Of a DNA stretch of 32,552 nucleotides, positions 28,995 to 32,552 are shown in pieces (positions within the stretch are counted from its first letter, which is position 1; each line of letters starts with the position of its first letter). The notes below the pieces were generated by a model, which searched no databases, was not told where the DNA came from, and was given only the letters and a program-made list of their open reading frames with translations. The stretch is from NCBI GenBank assembly GCA_023259875.1, contig JALRFL010000157.1:1-32552 (forward strand), in the 5' to 3' direction. The DNA is from Alphaproteobacteria bacterium (GTDB lineage Bacteria > Pseudomonadota > Alphaproteobacteria > Puniceispirillales > UBA1172). The position numbers and the translations under genes are program-made.

Positions 28995-30248
28995 ATGGCA
29001 AAATTACAATCACCGCGCGGAACATCGGATTTGCTGCCAGAGGATATGGCTGGCCATCGCCATGTTGTGGATACCGCCAAGATCATTTGTCTTAGCTTTG
29101 GCTATGAAGAAATGGCCACTCCGATTTTTGAATTCACAGAGGTATTTGCCCGGCCTTTAGGGGAAACCAGTGATGTGGTGTCAAAGGAAACCTATTCCTT
29201 TACGGATCGCGGTGGTGAGGCTTTAACGCTTCGCCCAGAAGGTACGGCAGGCGCGGTGCGTGCATTGATCAGCGCAGGTCTGACCCAGACATTGCCGCAA
29301 AAATTTTTCTATGCCGGCCCCATGTTTCGCTATGAGCGTCCACAAAAAGGAAGAATGCGGCAATTTCATCAGATTGGGGTGGAATTGATGGGTGTGCCTG
29401 GTGCGGTTGGTGATGCAGAGGTCATCGCCATGGGCCATATGGTTCTTTCAGGATTAGGGGTGGCAGAGAAATGCGTCCTTAATATCAACACTCTTGGTGA
29501 TACAGAAAGCCGTCAGGCCTATCGGCAGGCGTTAGTGGATTATCTTTCCGCTTATCGAGGGCAATTATCCGAAGACAGCCAGCGTCGGCTTGATCTTAAC
29601 CCTCTGCGTATCTTAGACAGCAAGGACGAAGGCGATATTGCGTTGCTTGGTGATGCGCCGCGTCTGGACCATTTCCTCAATACCGCCTCTCAACAGCATT
29701 TTGATAGCGTCAGGCGTTATCTGGATGCGGCTGAAATTCCAGCAATTATCAATCCGCGTCTGGTGCGTGGGCTTGATTATTATGGTCATACCACTTTTGA
29801 GTTTATTACCGATGCGCTTGGTGCCCAAGGCACGGTCATGGCAGGTGGGCGTTATGATGGTCTTGCGGCGATGCTTGGTGGGGGTGATGTGTCTGGAGTT
29901 GGCTGGGCGGCTGGAATTGAACGGCTGGCGATGCTGGCTGATGTTCCTTCTGCTCCGGCGGTAGATGTGATGATGATCGGGATGTCTGATGATCACATGG
30001 CCAGATTATTTCCTCTTGCGGTGTCATTGCGGCAAGAAGGGATGCGCGTTGAGACAGGCTACGCCCCCCAGTTGGGTAAGCAAATGAAGCGTGCAGATCG
30101 CATTGCAGCACGGCAAGTGGTTATTTTAGGGGATGATGAGGCGGCACGCGGCGTAGCGATATTAAGAAGCATGGCTGATGGCGAACAGACAGAAATAGCG
30201 CTGACTGATCTTGTTGCTCAACTTCTTGCTCAACATAAGGGTCAATAA
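28995..30248 (+). CDS. hisS: Histidyl-tRNA synthetase
   Basis: SPRGTSDLLPED, FTDRGGEALTLRPEGTAGAVRA, FRYERPQKGRMRQFHQIGVE, LVRGLDYYGHTTFEF motifs. Confidence 0.97.
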   Translation: MAKLQSPRGTSDLLPEDMAGHRHVVDTAKIICLSFGYEEMATPIFEFTEVFARPLGETSDVVSKETYSFTDRGGEALTLRPEGTAGAVRALISAGLTQTLPQKFFYAGPMFRYERPQKGRMRQFHQIGVELMGVPGAVGDAEVIAMGHMVLSGLGVAEKCVLNINTLGDTESRQAYRQALVDYLSAYRGQLSEDSQRRLDLNPLRILDSKDEGDIALLGDAPRLDHFLNTASQQHFDSVRRYLDAAEIPAIINPRLVRGLDYYGHTTFEFITDALGAQGTVMAGGRYDGLAAMLGGGDVSGVGWAAGIERLAMLADVPSAPAVDVMMIGMSDDHMARLFPLAVSLRQEGMRVETGYAPQLGKQMKRADRIAARQVVILGDDEAARGVAILRSMADGEQTEIALTDLVAQLLAQHKGQ

Positions 30249-30251
30249 GCG

Positions 30252-31328
30252 ATGAGCATTCAGGATAATCTGTCTCGGCTTCTGGATCGTCGCCGCGAAA
30301 TTGAAGACCGCCTTAACAATTCTGCGCATATGTCTAGCGATGAGATGACCGCGCTGGCAAAAGAGCTGTCAGATATTCGGCCTGTGGCAGAACAAGCCGA
30401 AAAAGTGCAGACCATTATCAGCAATCTGGCCTCAGCGGAAGCGTTGCTGAACGAAGCGGATGGTGACGCGGATATGATCGCCATGGCAGAAGATGAGATT
30501 TCGACCCTTGGCAAGGCAAGGGAAGAAGCGGAACATCATTTAAAAATCATGCTTTTGCCAAAGGATAAAGATGATGAAAGGAACGCTATTCTAGAGGTTA
30601 GGGCAGGTACTGGCGGTGATGAAGCCGCTTTATTTGCCGCAGATTTGTTTGGTATGTATCAGCGTTTTGCCGCCAATCAGGGTTGGCGGTTTGAGGTGAT
30701 GGAAATCTCAGAAACAGGTATTGGCGGCTATAAAGAAGCTTCTGCCAGCATCACCGGAACAAATGTGTTTGCCAGCCTAAAGTTTGAATCTGGCGTTCAT
30801 CGGGTTCAGCGCGTGCCAGAAACCGAGGCCGGGGGGCGAATCCATACCTCAGCCGCTACTGTGGCGGTGTTGCCAGAAGTTGAAGATGTGGATATCACCA
30901 TCAATGAGGCTGACCTAAGAATAGATGTGTTTCGTTCATCAGGCCCTGGTGGGCAGTCGGTGAACACCACGGATTCCGCGGTGCGGATAACCCATATTCC
31001 CACCGGTATTGTGGTCAGCCAACAGGATGAAAAATCCCAGCATAAGAACCGCGCAAAGGCGATGAAGATTTTAAGGGCACGGATTTATGATGCGGAACGT
31101 GCCAAAGCGGAGGCTGAACGCGCTGCCTCACGCAAAGGCCAAGTCGGCTCTGGTGATCGTTCAGAGCGGATACGCACCTACAACTTTCCCCAAGGTCGGG
31201 TTACCGATCACCGGATCAATCTCACGCTTTATAAATTGGATAAGATTCTGGCTGGCGAAGCGCTGGATGAAATGGTTAATGCGCTTATCTCTGAGGATCA
31301 GGCTGCGGCGTTGGCGGCTGGCGGTTAA
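30252..31328 (+). CDS. prfA: Peptide chain release factor 1
   Basis: [22 protein letters not shown] and class I RF GGQ motif ([41 protein letters not shown]). Confidence 0.97.
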   Translation: MSIQDNLSRLLDRRREIEDRLNNSAHMSSDEMTALAKELSDIRPVAEQAEKVQTIISNLASAEALLNEADGDADMIAMAEDEISTLGKAREEAEHHLKIMLLPKDKDDERNAILEVRAGTGGDEAALFAADLFGMYQRFAANQGWRFEVMEISETGIGGYKEASASITGTNVFASLKFESGVHRVQRVPETEAGGRIHTSAATVAVLPEVEDVDITINEADLRIDVFRSSGPGGQSVNTTDSAVRITHIPTGIVVSQQDEKSQHKNRAKAMKILRARIYDAERAKAEAERAASRKGQVGSGDRSERIRTYNFPQGRVTDHRINLTLYKLDKILAGEALDEMVNALISEDQAAALAAGG

Positions 31329-31347
31329 GCGGTTGTTGGCAAAGGTG

Positions 31348-32187
31348 ATGGCTACGCTGGCTCAGCGACTAGAAGCATCAGGGGTAGAAACCCCTATGCT
31401 TGATGCAAGGGTTTTAACAGGGCTGGCATTGGGGCTGGATCGTCCGGTTTATGGCCATGAAGATTTTGCCCTTGATGACGAGGCCATGGCGCGGCTTGAT
31501 GCGTTTGCGGCACGGCGAGAGGCAGGAGAGCCTGTATCGCGCATTCGGGGCTGGCGCGAGTTCTGGTCTATGCGTTTTGCCCTTGGCCCTGCCTGTCTTG
31601 ATCCGCGCCCCGATAGCGAAACCCTTGTCAGCGCGGCGATAGAAAAATACCGCCAGAGATCGGGAAAATCTCTGCACATTCTGGATTATGGCACAGGATC
31701 GGGTTGCCTTTTATTGGCGGTGCTGGCGGAATGCCCTGATGCCAAAGGCACCGGCGTTGACCAGCAAGCGGAGGCTATCGCTGTGGCGCAATCCAATGCC
31801 CGACACCATCATCTTGATGACCGGGTCAGAATGTTGGTCTCTAACTGGTGCGATGCCTTGGCTGCCCAAGAACAAGCCGATCTCATTCTTGCCAATCCCC
31901 CTTATATTCCCTCGCTTGAAATCAAAAGCCTATCACGCGAGGTGCGTTGCTTTGATCCGATCGTGGCATTAGATGGCGGGGCGGATGGGCTGATGGCGTG
32001 GCGAGAATTGATGCCACGAATACGCCAAAGATTGGCACCAGACGGAATAGCATTACTAGAAATAGGGCAGGGTCAGGAACACGACCTTGCCGCGCTTGCT
32101 GATGCGCATGGGCTATCGGTTGGTGAGGTTTGGCATGATCTGGCAGGCATATTGCGCGTCATGGCAATAAATAAGCCAAACAAATAG
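31348..32187 (+). CDS. prmC: Protein-(glutamine-N5) methyltransferase, release factor-specific
   Basis: ILDYGTGSGCLLLAVLAECPDA, DLILANPPYIPS (NPPY), GADGLMAWRELMPRIRQRLAPDGIALLEIGQGQ. Starts just after prfA (ATG 31348, possibly GTG 31345), not at the track start 31087. Confidence 0.93.
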   Translation: MATLAQRLEASGVETPMLDARVLTGLALGLDRPVYGHEDFALDDEAMARLDAFAARREAGEPVSRIRGWREFWSMRFALGPACLDPRPDSETLVSAAIEKYRQRSGKSLHILDYGTGSGCLLLAVLAECPDAKGTGVDQQAEAIAVAQSNARHHHLDDRVRMLVSNWCDALAAQEQADLILANPPYIPSLEIKSLSREVRCFDPIVALDGGADGLMAWRELMPRIRQRLAPDGIALLEIGQGQEHDLAALADAHGLSVGEVWHDLAGILRVMAINKPNK

Positions 32188-32326
32188 AAAATTATGCTTG
32201 ATCACTGACAGAGGGATACGTTATGGTCTTGCCAGTGGTTATTTATAGCCCCTTAATTCCCGATTAACTGATTTGGCGTTTCCGCCTTCTCGTCGGTGAA
32301 GGTTTAATCATTTTAGGTAATTTTTA

Positions 32327-32521
32327 ATGAGACAGTCTGGAAAGAACACGCGTCAGCGTGGTCGCGGTGGCCGCAGAAGCAATAACTTTGGCCAAATCAA
32401 TCGCAACACCACTCTTGATTCTAATGGCCCTGATGTTCGCCTTCGTGGTAACGCGCAACAATTGCATGAGAAATATACCTCTCTTGGCAATGAGGCCGCG
32501 GCCGCCGGTAAGCGAAGCTAA
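32327..32521 (+). CDS. DUF4167-like protein, short or truncated (64 aa)
   Basis: MRQSGKNTRQRGRGGRRSNNFGQINRNTTLDSNGPDVRLRGNAQQLHEKYTSLGNEAAAAGKRS* resembles the N-terminal half of the DUF4167 domain; located after prmC, as is common in alphaproteobacteria. Confidence 0.6.
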   Translation: MRQSGKNTRQRGRGGRRSNNFGQINRNTTLDSNGPDVRLRGNAQQLHEKYTSLGNEAAAAGKRS

Positions 32522-32552
32522 GAAGCGACAGCTTAAGTCTCGCGCAGTTCGG

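Noticed and set aside
29613-29996. 127-aa antisense ORF opposite hisS
   Set aside because: Shadow ORF of a conserved gene with His/Arg-rich composition, no independent support.
31087-31347. ORF-track extension of prmC inside prfA
   Set aside because: Out-of-frame read-through of prfA giving Arg/Trp-rich nonsense ([26 protein letters not shown]). The prmC-like sequence begins at about 31348.
32275-32310. Small hairpins (GGCG-TTTC-CGCC; CCTTC...GAAGG) upstream of the DUF4167-like ORF
   Set aside because: Stems of only 4-5 bp, easily expected by chance.
1-32552. CRISPR arrays, transposons, prophage, defence islands, tRNA or rRNA genes
   Set aside because: No spaced direct repeats, transposase-like ORFs, phage proteins or RNA-gene signatures were seen. 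Nearly all DNA is covered by housekeeping genes.

Overview
This 32.5 kb window looks like an ordinary, gene-dense core chromosomal segment of an alphaproteobacterium. The lineage is inferred from gene content and order and was not checked by search. It carries about 26 complete protein-coding genes plus one partial gene at the left edge and a truncated-looking ORF at the right edge. In order these are: a DinG-like helicase N-terminus (-), class I lysyl-tRNA synthetase, pyrD, an RHH-domain protein, rpmB, cobT, cobS, a J-domain protein, bolA, a DUF2889 protein, a CorC/CNNM-type CBS protein, aroB, aroK, an uncharacterised secreted protein, xerD, accA, a nitrilase-family hydrolase, comF, a methyltransferase, mutT, argJ, a parvulin PPIase, secA, a DUF1178 protein, ubiG, lysC, a RodZ-like protein, ispG, hisS, prfA, prmC and a DUF4167-like ORF. 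I saw no CRISPR array, transposon, prophage, rRNA or tRNA. I did not find convincing evidence for a new multi-gene biological system. The items most worth a second look are the 655-aa secreted orphan protein between aroK and xerD, a cluster of GTCGTCA-type repeats and a palindrome between the RHH gene and rpmB, a hairpin in the rodZ-ispG gap, apparent absences of ptsP and grxC from positions where I would expect them, and an early stop in the DUF4167-like ORF.
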